NCBI GenBank assembly: GCA_947311845.1
Contig: CAMZMU010000040.1
Location: 67,575,564 to 67,639,563 of the forward strand
Direction: 5' to 3'
DNA: 64,000 nt
Source of the DNA: Poa pratensis
Taxonomy: Eukaryota > Streptophyta > Magnoliopsida > Poales > Poaceae
Shown: in pieces, positions 1-11,042 of the stretch
Layout of the letters: each line of letters starts with the position of its first letter
How positions within the stretch are numbered: position 1 is the stretch's first letter
Position numbers and translations under genes: made by a program
Notes under the pieces: generated by a model
Told to the model about the DNA's origin: nothing
The model's database searches: none
What the model saw: only the letters and a program-made list of their open reading frames with translations

Positions 1-2386
1 ACAAGATGCAAAAAATAGGACAAACGGATCCCGTTTGTGCATCTCCTTATCCACACTGTCATTAGCGGGATGATATTTGCGCTGCTGGGTGGACCCTAGC
101 TAGTCTTTTTTTTTGAACAGGGGAAGGACCCCGAAGGGTCCAGACTGCATTAATTGGTGGGATTACAACATACAACAAGGACCTCAAAGTAAAAAAGAAA
201 TACAACCAAGTCCCTAGCTATTACAGAAAGGACCTCAACTAAATATTTGGGAACGCAATTGGGTCCCTCTCCACCATGGAAACACAGCTCGCACCGGCCA
301 TCGACGCCATCGCCGGGGACATGACCACTTGGAGATAGCTCAACGTAGAACGCCGCAGCAGAGCTGAAGAAGGGCCTCCACACTGGCACATCGTCCTAGA
401 GGTTGAAGACGCCATGACGCCCGGAGCACCACGGCACGGAGCGGCCCCATCGGCCAAGAATAACGACAGCAGAAACACGCTGCCATTGATGGGCTCCGTC
501 AGCTGCAGCCTGAAGATCTTCCCAAGAAACAGCCGAACCAAGACGCCGGCTCTCCTTCCCGCTACCATCGCGGCGCAGAAGAGCAGCAACGCCCAATCCA
601 GCTGCCTCAGCACGAAACAGATGCTTATTAAAGTAGCAGCGGTCGCAGCTTGACGCTGATGAACTCCTCCATGGAGCTCCACTCAGCAGCAAACCTTTCC
701 ACTCCAGCGACGCATCCGCAACACCGCCGGGATACCTGCTGCACATCAACATCCACCGCGAGTTCCTCCACTTCTTCCCCTCACCACCTTGGCCGGCCAG
801 GAGCAGTAGAGTAATCCACAGAAGATAGATGCAGAGACGCTTATTGAAGAAGGAAACCATCGATCCGCCTCCTCCATCCCTCCTCCACCTTGGAGATTTG
901 ACGGAGAGCATCACGATGATGTGCTCGGCGCCGCTCCAGCACGCCGGAGCAACTTTCCTTCGGGGCAGAGAAGACGGCATAGCGCCACGTCGGGCAACTC
1001 GCCGGAGGCAAACAAACCTAAAATACTGCCTAGACTACTGCTGTACAGAACGGGCCGGCACCCTAAAGCATCTCCACACCAACCAGCACGAACGCCGGCG
1101 GCGAGAGCGGCCGGATCTGGGCAATCCTGGTGGTAGACTCTCAAGGAGAGGAGAGGAGAGAAGGAGAGGAGAAGGACTCGGCTCGTTAGAGGATCCCCTA
1201 GCTAGTCTATGCTGCGAATCCAGATAGATGCCCGAAAATATCCTTCCTGTGTGTCAGGCGATCGATCAAGTTGAGTTGCTCCCGGCCGGGCCCCTCCACG
1301 TCAACTTTCCGGTGCCGGATCTAGGAGGACCACGGCTCCACCGCCACCCGGTCACACTCTCCGCGTGAAAAATACGAGGAGGTGCTGCATATAGGACGCG
1401 CCGTAGCTCTGGCCCGACCACGACCCGTCGCAGCGTGCATATGATTCGCGCCGCGTGTGTCTGCATGATTGCACTTCTACACAGCGCCGGTGTGCCGAGG
1501 CCCATACGAGCGCGGACGGACGCGCCGGACGCGAGCGTGCGTGCCATAGCACCGGCGGCGACACGGTGGGCAGGCCACGTTGAGTCGGCGCGCATGCGGC
1601 CGAACCGTGGGCGCGCGCAGCTGCTTGTGTCCGCCCCCGACTCGAGCAAGCGAACAAAAGTGATCCCGATCCACACGCTGCTTGTACACTCGGGAGATTT
1701 TCCAATTTGCCACTCTTTACTTAGCCTTTTATCATTTGCCACATAACCCTGTCTCTCGTTTTCCAGATTTATTAATTTGTTATACACTGGGAAATACGGT
1801 ACATATGTATCCCTATACCTGGTTGGACCGAACCAGTTTTGATCAAGTCGTCTTGTTCCCCTTGCGCAGCGGACGAGAAACAGGGGAACTGAGGCGGGAG
1901 CGCCGGCGGCGGCAGCGACCGGACTACGGGTCGCGCAGCCATGATTCTCGAACACGAAAAAAAGAATTTGAGATGCCATAGCATTTTTAAGCTGCCCTTG
2001 AACCGCAGCCTGCAGGTCCGAAACTCCATGTCAGATCAGAGGAAAACACTTCTACCGATCTCGTATTACTGAATTCGCCATTCGCGCTAGTGTTTGCCAT
2101 GTGGATGGAGAAGCCTGTGCGTAAATAAGCCGTTGTGCCTGACGTTTGAAGATGATGCGTTTCATGACGTTTCCGGCCGGCCATATCGGCAAGATGTGGT
2201 GACATAAATGTGTCTACTGATGACCTTGCGCAGTTGGCATTTGCTTGTGCACCTGAATTTCTGGCAAGAGATATGGGTTGGTTCGTCACACCTATCTTGT
2301 TGCCTTCTGTGCCGTTTCATGAAAGAGCTAGCAGAAGAAACGGAGCTGACCAGTGACGTATTCACATGACGGGATTTGCTTGCACG
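1..2386 (+). repeat. Low-copy module, partial copy upstream of copy A
   Basis: Apart from retroposon R1 this is non-coding. Bases 1-90 plus 1227-1420 match 23340-23525 (shared words include tatccacact, atatccttcctg, cacgtcaactttccg). Bases 1490-1690 match 39290-39420 (ggcccatac, gactcgagcaagcg, aaaagtgatcccgat). Bases 2260-2386 match 32186-32316 and 33315-33440 (ggcaagagatatgggttggt, gagctgaccagtgacgtatt). The short ORFs here are not conserved between copies, so I call no gene. Confidence 0.7.
107..1195 (-). mobile_element. Poly(A) retroposon R1 with 13-bp TSD
   Basis: A run of T at 106-114 followed by gaacaggggaaggacc marks the poly(A) end of a minus-strand element. The same 13 bases, ccctagctagtct, occur at 94-106 and 1196-1208 and form an exact target-site duplication. 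The flanks rejoin into sequence that is uninterrupted at 23340-23525. Its 3' end resembles that of R5, and the antisense reading frame shares an FFNK-like word with R2 and R5. No reverse transcriptase is visible, so it is non-autonomous and was presumably mobilised by LINE machinery. I cannot name the family. Confidence 0.8.
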
Positions 2387-2395
2387 ATCCTTCTT

Positions 2396-2674
2396 GTGAA
2401 ATTTGACAAAACTGACCACGTGGGCAAACTTCAGCCAAAAATGAACTTTTTTTCAAACAAATTTCGATTCTAACCCTTTTTGGTAGCGCCCACGCGAGAG
2501 GAGCTACCCATAGCATGGTAGCTCCAGGTCGAGTGGAGCTACCCTCCTGCCAGTGTGGATCCAGCGTATCACGATGGGGCCCGGGTCCGGTTAGGTAGCG
2601 CCAAATCGACCGGCGCTACAGTTCCGAGTGCAGCTCCAGAGTCGGTGGAGCTACCGTACGCGAGCAGTTTAACT
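2396..2674 (+). repeat. Left TIR of the MULE, rich in GGAGCTACC motifs
   Basis: It begins gtgaaatttgacaaaactga and pairs with the right TIR over 279 bp. Inside are several copies of ggagctacc and its complement ggtagctcc, plus the variants ggtagcgcc and ggcgctac. They cluster like subterminal transposase-binding sites; the binding role is inference. Confidence 0.9.
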
Positions 2675-3024
2675 GGCTGGGGCCGCGGGTGAGAGGCCAC
2701 CCAGCGACCCCAACCAGTTATTCTATTCCTCCCAGCCCGAGCCCGACCCCTCTCACTTTCTCTTACTCCCTAACTCAACCCGCCTCAAATCCTTCGATTT
2801 CGGTGTCGTTTTTTCGTGGATTTCGTGTGCCCTACGTGCAAGAAGGTAATCTCCCCCATCCTTCTTGTTTTTGTCCAATAAAACTTGTTCAATTTGGTGA
2901 CATTGGTGTAGATCTTGGAAACCCTAGAATTCGAATATATGGGGGAATGTGTAGTTTTTTCTTGGTTAGATTGGTCCATGGGTGTGGTTATGGTGGCTAT
3001 GAAGTGTTGTGCTGCTGATTTGTA

Positions 3025-3433
3025 GCTGCACTGAGATGGGTAGCTCCTTAGCGGCTGGAGCTACCATACTTGAATTTTGAGACCCGAGGGATACAGAGAG
3101 GGCTGCAGCGTTGGCGACGTCTGAAACACCTAAGGAAAAGAGGGTAGCGTCACTACGCCTGGAGCTGCACCGAGACAAGTAGCTCCTTTGTGGCTGGAGC
3201 TACCGTATGATAACGCCAGCATGCCTGGAGCTGCACTGAGATGGGTAGCTCCTTAGCGGCTGGAGCTACCATACTAGAATTTTGAGACCCGAGGGATACA
3301 GAGAGGGCTGCAGCGTTGGCGACGTCTGAAACACCTAAGGAAAAGAGGGTACCGTCACTATGCCTGGAGCTGCACCGAGACAGGTAGCTCCAAAGCGAGT
3401 GGAGCTACCCTCTAAATCCTCTGCAAGCCCAAT
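3025..3433 (+). repeat. Two-unit tandem repeat, period 205 bp
   Basis: Units 3025-3229 and 3230-3433 are nearly identical. Each begins gctgcactgagatgggtagc, contains gacccgagggatacagagag, and carries several ggtagctcc/ggagctacc motifs. The array extends the TIR motif field inward and is non-coding. It lies downstream of the stop codon of the MULE-borne minus-strand gene. Confidence 0.85.
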
Positions 3434-3626
3434 TTGTCTCTCTGTACAGCCGAAGCATGTCGGACACAATGAAATTCCCAGATATATTCAAAACAGATCC
3501 ATAATACTAAAAACGAAAGTCCACATCGATACACGTACTAAACAAGTCCACAATTTAACAAGTTCATAACGAGATGGAAATAGAGAGACAAGTTAACAAC
3601 CCAACTAGTTCACGAACGCGTGCCAT

Positions 3627-3885
3627 CTACTTCTTTCCCTTTGCAATTCTCTTCTTCGGCAAAGGTGCATCCTCATTGTGGCTCCTCAACCTCCTCAAAG
3701 CAGAATTTGGCGTCGTCACCTTCTTCTTGCTCACACCCATCCTCGGTGCCTTCTTTGGCGGCACCGGCTCCTCCTCTTCCTCTTCTTCCTCGTCATCATC
3801 ATCCTCTTCCTCTTCTTCCTCGTCATCATCATCCTCTTCCTCTTCTTCCTCGTCATCATCGTCTCCAGACCCCAGAATTGCTTTC
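3627..3885 (-). pseudogene. 3' half of last exon of MULE-borne gene, acidic tail
   Basis: This is the C-terminal part of a minus-strand gene, with the stop at 3627-3629. The reading frame continues across the gypsy insertion. Removing the element and one copy of ctttc joins 17040-17184 to this segment with no frame change (…MKKNKGK then AILGSGDDDDE…). The tail has three near-identical DDDDEEEEEE blocks, then a proline/lysine-rich basic end (PVPPKKAPRMGVSKKK … KRIAKGKK) that could act as a nuclear localisation signal. I do not recognise the family firmly. It may be the tail of a plant-mobile-domain-like transposon protein. Confidence 0.6.
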
Positions 3886-4371
3886 TGACGAGGGGTAGAC
3901 TCATCAAGACCCATGGTTAAGGTCCCTAGGTTATGAATATGGGGGAGAGAACGTGGTAGAGCTGGAAGTATCGTCGGCTGACAAGCAGGGCAAAGATTTT
4001 ACCCAGGTTCAGGGCCCTCGTGTGGAGGTAACACCCCTACGTCCTGCCTGTCTGTTATTGCTTTGTGAATATGATGGTTACAAGGGTCCCGGCGAGATGT
4101 CGATCTCGCTAGGGTTTGTGGCTCTGGTGGTTCGTTGTCTGGTTTGATGGCCCTCCCAGTCCTTAAATAGGCTGGGTCTCGGGTGTTCATAACCGACTCG
4201 ATTTACAAGTAAGGAAACTCTAAACCGACTATTGTTTCGCCAAACTTGGAGGATACTTCATCTTCGTGGGCCTCCCTTCATGGGCTTCATGTAGGCTCTG
4301 ATAGTTGGGCCTAGTCGATACGTGCACCAGGTACCCTCATGGTAGGGTACCCGATAGGCATACCCATGTCA
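3886..4371 (-). repeat. 3' LTR of the gypsy element
   Basis: The left LTR is the 3' LTR because gag-pol reads leftward. On the minus strand it opens TGACATGGGTATGCC and closes CTCGTCA. Its plus strand contains a 64-codon ORF also present in the other LTR, which I treat as incidental. Confidence 0.92.
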
Positions 4372-4386
4372 GTAGCCCCCGAGTAC
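4372..4386 (-). other. Polypurine tract next to 3' LTR
   Basis: The minus strand reads GTACTCGGGGGCTAC directly before the LTR terminus TGACATG. The purine-rich core GGGGG is in the expected place for plus-strand priming. Confidence 0.65.
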
Positions 4387-5642
4387 TTGTCTGATTCGAA
4401 GAGTCGGGCATGGACTCATACATCATGCACGTTATTTTCTTTTGCTTTTATGTCATATGATTTGAAATTGACTATGTCGAGTGTTTCATCGACTATGATT
4501 TTTGCTTATGATAATCAAGGGATATTAGCTTAGTAGGCCCGGCACACACGACGGATCGGGGCCAGTTAACTACCATTCGGGCAAAACCATACTAGCTTTC
4601 AATCAAACTCGAGTCCCCGGACTCGAATCTGGAACAAACTGGACAGACTCGAAACGGCCGTTGAGGTCTTACTGAATCGAACTGCAGTATAATTTTGAAT
4701 CAACCCAACGCGTCCGTCGGGGATAATTCATCATGTCTGCTGACACGGAAAATTTAAGGATAACGCTGCTGGAGCGGTCCTTAGCCCAGCTCGACTGATC
4801 GGTGGGTCTTACCTTTGCACTATGCATGCAGCATCCAAGGATCGTCGGATCAACTCGGGAATATTTCGAGTACGATTTTGCTTATGATCTGAGTCGAACC
4901 AGTTTCGACTGATACTTTTGCCATTATTCTATCGGGTGCGCGACAGCGCTCCCGATGGGAGTAGCCCCCGAGATTGTGCTTTATTGCTTGCAATGGAGGA
5001 TAATCTCAAAATCTTTTATCCTGCACACATTAGTCAAAGAAATTTTTGATACGCTCCCGATGGGAGTATGATGCAGTCGAGAATCTATCGACTGGAGTTT
5101 ATGACCTTTGCTAAACCAACGAAATTCTTGTGAGAGACCACCCGAAGATATCATCGAGTGATTTTTATGCCAGTTGTGAAAGAGGGAACATCGTCAGCAA
5201 TGACGCATTTTGCGACTGCTATCTCTGACAAGCGGTGGCGTGCTTGGAGAGGCTTTGATAAGACGTGACCCTGTTTTGTGGGCCCGTTTTTGCAGAGCTG
5301 ACCAGGGATGACGCCGCGTGGACTTGATTTGACCGTTCTGGCGCGATTTTCACGGGGCGTGATGATGGCTTCCTGGATTCTCGTGCGTAGTGGGCGGAGT
5401 GGCCGGCGACGGTTGCCCTCCGTGGCTGCCACGTGTATGGCCAGATTTCGCGCGGAGCGTATGCCTTTGTTTTGACGGTTGCGATCGTTTTAGATCTGTG
5501 GTAAATAGGGGAGACAGCGCTGGCAGATTTTTTACTTGCCATTTGCCTCTTTGCGCCGCCCCTCGTCTCTTCTTCCTCCTCGCGCTACCCCTCCATTGTT
5601 CTGCGCCCAAGTTCTTTGCCCCACACACCCTCCACTGTAGCA
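4387..5642. other. Gypsy spacer between accessory gene and 3' LTR
   Basis: This 1.26-kb stretch has no supported CDS. It repeats short words such as gctcccgatgggagta (near 4946 and 5053) and tagcccccgag. The last 200 bp before 5643 should hold the promoter and leader of the plus-strand antisense gene. A weak TATA-like ggtaaataggg near 5500 and a pyrimidine-rich leader are visible. Confidence 0.5.
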
Positions 5643-8352
5643 ATGGCGAAAGGTGGAGGTGCGAAGCGTGGTGCTGCCGCCGCCGCCGCGACCGATGCGG
5701 CCAAGGGCAAGAAGACCGTGGCGGGTACATCTGCATCCGCCGCGCTGAAGAAGGGCAGCGGGGATGGGCGAAGTCCACCATCAAGGACGCCCATTGGTCA
5801 AGTTCCGCGAGCAGGGGTATCTGCCACCCGCGGAGCAGCTCGCCGTCCGCGCGCCGTCGCCCAAGGAGGTACTCCCCGAACCACGCGCCAACGAGCGTGT
5901 TTGTTTTGCGGAGTTTTTGCCTAGGGGCTTTTCGCTTCCCCTCCACGATTTTGTTCGTGGTCTTCTTTTTGCCTACGGGGTGCAGATCCATGATCTCACC
6001 CCAAATGGCATTATGCATATCGCGTGTTTCATCACGCTATGCGAGTGCTTCCTCGGCGTCGCACCCAGCTGGGCGCTGTGGAAAGCCATCTTCATGGTGC
6101 GGCCGAACAGAGGAGGTGGTCGCACCTACCCCGTTGGCGGTTGCGGCATCCAGGTGCGCAGCGACACCCGCTATTCCGCCTGAAGACCGTCGACTCCGCC
6201 AAGGCTGGAGGAAGGGGTGGTTTTATGCGACTGTCGAGCAGGATGCAGCCGCCCCTTTCTCGACTGCTGCTTCACCAGGACCAAGGCGTGGGATCACCAA
6301 CTCTCAGCCGAAGAAATGGAGGAGGCAAGCCCTTTGCTGCTCAGATCGGAGGCATGCTGGACAAGGTCACAGGCATCCATTTGATCGCCACCTTTGTGAA
6401 GAGGCGAGTGTGGCCCATCCGTGCCCGAGCGCACCCCATGTGGGAGTATGAAGGCGCGGGTGACATCACCCGAATGAACCCAGAGGAGCTTTCAAGGAAT
6501 GAGCTGTGACGCACGTGCGGCACATCACCAACTTGACGACAGGCGACAAGTGCACGTCGACTGCCCTGTTGACCATATGGGTGGAAACCCTTTGCTTGAG
6601 GTATGTATGTGTTATAGCTGCTGCAATGAAGAGTTTGCCACTCGTATGTTCTGCGATATGCGATTTTTGATTCTGACTTTGCAATTTGTGATGTATGCTA
6701 TGCAGGGTCACTCGACTGCTGCCTCCCTTCCTCCTCTGCCTGAAAATGGCGAGACTGAAGAAACAGGTACAGGTGGTGGACCCAAAGGGGATCAGTCGCC
6801 CATCCCTTCTGCCACCACTTCACATGTGGAGGAGGTCGAGGAGAAGCAGCAGAAGAGGTCCAATCTGAAGACAAGGCCACCTGACCAAGAAGTCGATACC
6901 GCGCCACCGAAGCGGCGTCGACTGGCCAAGAAGGCGCCTTCTGCTGTGAGTTCACCCGCGAGGGGCAGGGCTTGGAGGATGACGAGGAATCAGGCTCACC
7001 ACCTGTTTTCCAAGCCGCTCCTTTGCGTGCGTGCTCAACAGCTCAACTCTTCCTCTTCAGTCGAGTGGTACCCCAGCCTTTGGGGGCCAATTTTTGGCGA
7101 CTCCGAAGATGAGGAAGATGAGGAGCACAGGTATGTGTTTTTTGAGTATGATATGAGAATTTTGTGCTGTCACATATTTGTGCTGACCGTCTTTTCTTTG
7201 TTGTGTTGCCCACAGTGCTGAAAACAATCAGCCTGGGACTCCTCCAGTCGAGAATGTTCCAACCCTGGAGCACTCGAAGTCTGCACCGACTGGAAACGAG
7301 GCTGCCCAGCCAATGGCCACTGACGCTGTCGTTGAGACAGCCAAGGCGGCAACTCCAGATGTCGGGACATCAGTCGCGGCTCCTGAGCCGTGGATGAACC
7401 ACGTGAGTAGTTTTTGCTTGACCCGTTTAGTTGTAGGTCTGTGAGAGTTTTGGATTTTTGCTGAATTCGTGTGCTCGCAGCCCTTCTACCACACCTTGGC
7501 AGATTCTGCCAAGGCTTATGTCCAGGTGGAGCAGGAGAGGGACACCATGCGCGCCGAGCTCGAGCGGCTCAGTCGTGAGTTCTCCTTTTTGCTTTTGTTT
7601 TGCCAACTTCTTTTTGCAATGCTTGATTTTGTCGAGTATTGAATGCACGTGATTTTGCTGGGCCAGGCGAGAAGAAGGAGCTGGAAGACGCACTCGCCGC
7701 GCAGCGCGAAGAGTCGAAGAAAGAGCTGGCTGCCGCCACCAACTCAGCCGCTGCACGCGAGCGAGAATGCTGACCAGCTCGCGGCACTCGCGCAGGTCAT
7801 GGGAGGTGAGTAATCTTTTCTCCTTTTGATATGACGATATAACTTGTCGAGTGTCGTAAAATGACTTATGCCTGTTTTGAATTGTGCAGAAGCTGTTGGC
7901 GCACCGGCCTCTGCGGACGTGGCGAGTGACGATCTTTCGCTGGAACAGGCTGTGGGCGGCTTAGGCGCTCTATGCAACCAGGCGAAAGAAGCACTCGCCA
8001 AATCGACGAGCACACTTGGCGCTGTATACCAAGTGGTGTTCCCGACTGGCGTGGCCGTCGACGGTGGATGACTTCGCCAACGTGTTTGGCCCCGGGACGT
8101 CCACCATGGCGGGTTTCGCTCGCGCCAACACGGTACGCGGATCCGAGTCCACCATCAAGCTTCTTATGGGACATGGGATAGATTGCGACTATGAGGCAGC
8201 ACTGTCTGCGTTCCCTCAGAAGCCAGATGGGAAGCCCATTTCCTGAAGGGGGTGAGCGGAGCCGCCGCGCGACTGGCCGAAGTTTTTATGAAACCATGGA
8301 GCGCCGGGCACTCGAGACTGCCAATCGTCTGCTTAGGAAATCGAAATCTTAG
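5643..8352 (+). pseudogene. Antisense accessory gene of gypsy element (PF04195-like)
   Basis: The gene is transcribed opposite to gag-pol. The ATG at 5643 starts an Ala/Lys/Gly-rich N-terminus (MAKGGGAKRG…). A region around 5780-6180 follows that resembles the putative gypsy type transposon family (GFSLPLHDFVRGLLFAYG, HDLTPNGIMHIACF). After that come acidic and basic low-complexity stretches and coiled-coil-like parts. GT-AG introns are suggested at about 6601-6704, 7131-7215, 7401-7480, 7573-7667 and 7805-7889. The C-terminal exon ends RALETANRLLRKSKS with the stop at 8350-8352. At least four frame changes are needed, for example two near 5765-5800 (between the STIKDAH and VKFREQGY words), one near 6170 and one near 6210. 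Function is unknown; such antisense ORFs are known in Tat-lineage elements. Confidence 0.65.
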
Positions 8353-8546
8353 GTTTAGGGTAGCTGTACCCTTTTGCTTTTTTATGCCTTGTAATGATAC
8401 CTTCTGAACTGCGCGAGTCTGCGCTTTGTTTGTGCTACCTTGTTTATGCAAATAGTCTTTTGCTAATGTCTTTCACTCGAAGAGTTGTATGCTTATGACA
8501 TGAGTTTTAGCTTCTGACACAAACTTTGTGTTTGTGATTATGCTCT
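8353..8546 (+). other. Spacer or intron between two accessory ORF segments
   Basis: No coding signal is seen. It ends tttgaacag before coding-like sequence, a good splice acceptor. The stop at 8350 may therefore be the true gene end, or readthrough may have been lost. Confidence 0.4.
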
Positions 8547-9368
8547 TTGAACAGTCACGAGAACCTGCTACTGCGACTAGTTCCTCGCAGGCTCCAATCA
8601 CCACCCGATCCCAGGGTCATGGTAAATGATGCCAAGGTGATGGAGTATATGAAGGCCAAATTTGTGAGAATGGAGCAAGATCTGAAGGACGCCCAGGCTG
8701 AGCTGAATCGATTGAGGGCGAGACCCGCGTTGGCCACCCAACGCGAGGAATATGTGCTCGGGGAGATGGATCTTGTGAACAGGCAACTCGAGTGTAAGTT
8801 CGAGTCTTGCTCTGTTTACAAGCTTTTTGCGTAGCTATTGTCCTTTTGATCTGACTGGTGCGCCCGTGTTTGTAGGCTTTGTCGACAACTTCCAGGCTGA
8901 AAAGATTCGCGTGGAAGGGCGTCTGGATAGCGTGGTTGACGACCCTACGACTGGGCGTCAACACTTTTGGCTTGATAGGTACCATGCCCGCATACTCGCC
9001 ACCCTGAAGGATCGCGTCTGGCGAAGTGCTGAACTGCTGGAGTTATGCCGGGCAGCGTTTATTCGCCTGAACGAGACTCTTTTTCCTGCGGGGCCACAAC
9101 CACAAGGGATTCGTGCTTTGTTGAACATCTTCCGTCAAACAAATCCCATTCGAGAGTTGCTGTCTCAGAGACTTGTGATTGGAGCCAACGCTGCAATGGC
9201 GTATATGCGTAGTCGAAAACCAAGGTTGGTGTTGCACACCTGCAGCCGGAGAGGTTCTCGAACAAAGACCTGGATGACACGATCCAAGCTGCGGAGACAC
9301 TAATCGAGTGCACTCGCGAACAGCTTTGCGGTCCCGAGCTGCCCGTAAAGGACGAGCCTGAGGATTAG
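8547..9368 (+). pseudogene. Second antisense accessory ORF (coiled-coil rich)
   Basis: The first part (about 8605-8796) encodes a heptad-like helix (VMEYMKAKFVRMEQDLKDAQ, then RQLE). A putative GT-AG intron at about 8794-8875 leads to a second exon (GFVDNFQAEKIRVEGRLDSV … WLDRYHARILATLKDRVW … LLNIFRQTNPIRELLSQRLV) with a frame break near 9225-9240. It ends PELPVKDEPED with the stop at 9366-9368. The pattern matches the long C-terminal part of gypsy-associated plant proteins with PF04195. It may be the 3' half of the gene starting at 5643 or a separate gene. No catalytic motif is seen. Confidence 0.55.
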
Positions 9369-9384
9369 AATAGTTTGCGAGTGC

Positions 9385-9700
9385 AATTTTTGTATAGGGG
9401 GCAGCCCCCGAGTGTAATTTTTGACTCTTTGTATATTGTATAGTTTGTATACTTTGATTTTTTGTCGAGCCCCCGAGTCAGTCGAGCGGGGTTTGTGAAA
9501 TATGTGTTGGTTGTGAACCAATGACTGTGCAGCCCCCGAGTATTCGAGTGCGGCTGCAGAGTTTTTGTGTTCTTTGGATCCTTGTACGACGCAGCCCCCG
9601 AGCATTCGGGTGCGTAAGGCATTGTGTTTTGCAAGAGCGAGAGCTCATTTGATCGATAACACAGCCCCCGAGGGTTTCGGGTGCGGTTAAGGTATGAATT
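9385..9700 (+). repeat. Imperfect array of cagcccccgag units in gypsy spacer
   Basis: Five copies of a word built on cagcccccgag or gagcccccgag occur at about 9400, 9467, 9531, 9592 and 9663. Several are followed by (a/c)(t/g)tcgagtgcgg-like text. The array marks the junction between the antisense gene 3' end and the pol 3' end. It could serve as a terminator for both converging transcripts; that is inference. Confidence 0.6.
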
Positions 9701-9884
9701 ATGCGGGTAGTACCACAAAGAAGTCGAAGGAACATTGATTTTATTCCTCTTTTGAATGTTAGGCTGCAGGCCGCCTCATTAAAAACCTTCCAGTCCCCTT
9801 AGGTACCCTGGTAAGGAAAAGAGCGCGTCTGAAACCTGCAGCCATCCGACATATAGCCTATTACATTGTATGACTGTGAGCACT

Positions 9885-11042
9885 TTATGCGTAGAAACGG
9901 CGCAGATGCGCAACGTTCCAAGGATTATGAGAAGTTCGCCTGTCTTCGCGTGCTTCAGTCGATATGCGCCTCCACCAAGGACCTCCGTGATGATGAAGGG
10001 ACCTTCCCATGGGGAAGCGAGCTTGTGCACCTTCTTTTGCTTCAGTCGAAGAACCAGGTCGCCAACAACAAGGACCTGGTGCGCAGTCGACGGCTGTGGT
10101 AGTTGCGGAGATCCTGCTGGTAAACAGCTGTGCGGGCCAAGGCCGTGTCTCGCGCTCATCGAGTAAGTCGACTGCGTCTTCGAGTGCTTCTTCTGCGTCG
10201 TCTTCATTGTATGCTTCAACTCGTGGCGCATTGAACCACGTCTGATGGCAGAATTGCCTCTGCACCATAGACCATGAAGAATGGGTGAACTGCGTAGAAG
10301 TGTTGGGAGTTGTGCGTAGGCTCCATAGCACAGATGGTAGTTCTTCGACCCAAGCACCCGCAGCTCTTTTGAGTGGCACCAGGAGGCGCTTCTTGATCCC
10401 TCGTCACAAGTCCATTGGCCTTTTCGACTTGGCCATTGGATTGTGGATGTGCCACGGATGCGTAGTTGAGCGTAATGTCTGCTCTTTGCAGAAGGTTTTG
10501 AACTCCTCAGCCGTGAAGTTTGTGCCGTTATCAGTGATGATACTGTTTGGGACACCGAAGCGGTAGATGATGCTCTTTATGAAGTTGACTGCCGTAGTAG
10601 CAGTCGAATTTGTGATGGGGACCGCCTCGATCCACTTTGTGAACTTGTCGACTGCCACCAGTAGGTGAGTATGCCCGCCATGCGATGATTTTTTGAGTGG
10701 CCCAACCATATCGAGCCCCCATTGGGCGAAAGGCCAGGCCAGCGGTATGGTCTTCAACGCCGATGCGGGTGCGTGCGGCCTTGTTGCGAATTTCTGGCAG
10801 CCGACGCACCTTTTGACTATGTCCTCCGCGTCTTTGAGTGCTGTAGGCCAGTAAAACCCTGCGCGAAAGGCTTTGGCTACGAGTGATCGACTGCTGGCGT
10901 GATGCCCACAGGTACCTGCATGAATATCTCGAAGTATGGCTTGGCCATCTTCGAATGCGATGCATCTTTGGAACATACCTGATATGCTGCGCTTGTATAA
11001 CTCGCCGTTGATAACGGTGTATGCTTTTGATCTTCGAGTCAC
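9885..11042 (-). pseudogene. Integrase of gypsy element (frameshifted)
   Basis: This is the retroelement integrase, which would insert the cDNA. An N-terminal zinc-binding HHCC region is readable (HAGTCGHH … CVGCQKFA). The catalytic core has its first Asp in WGLDMVGPL and the second in ITDNGTNF. The Glu-containing stretch GQVEKANG lies in another frame near 10430. The C-terminal part (DLVLRLKQKKVHKLASPWEG … NVAHLRRFYA) is split over two frames. Breaks fall near 10460, 10380 and 9920. The catalytic residues are all present across the frames, but no single ORF spans them. Confidence 0.8.

Noticed and set aside
3574..3888. Poly-serine ORF on the + strand
   Set aside because: It is the complement of the acidic-tail exon on the minus strand; the run comes from tcctcttcctc repeats.
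3953..4147. 64-codon ORF in each LTR
   Set aside because: It is identical in both LTRs because the LTRs are duplicates; no coding evidence.
5350..6018. 222-codon minus-strand ORF
   Set aside because: It is antisense to the accessory gene and overlaps its promoter; no domain.
9385..9700. CRISPR-like array
   Set aside because: The units are short and imperfect with no regular spacers, and lie in a plant retrotransposon.
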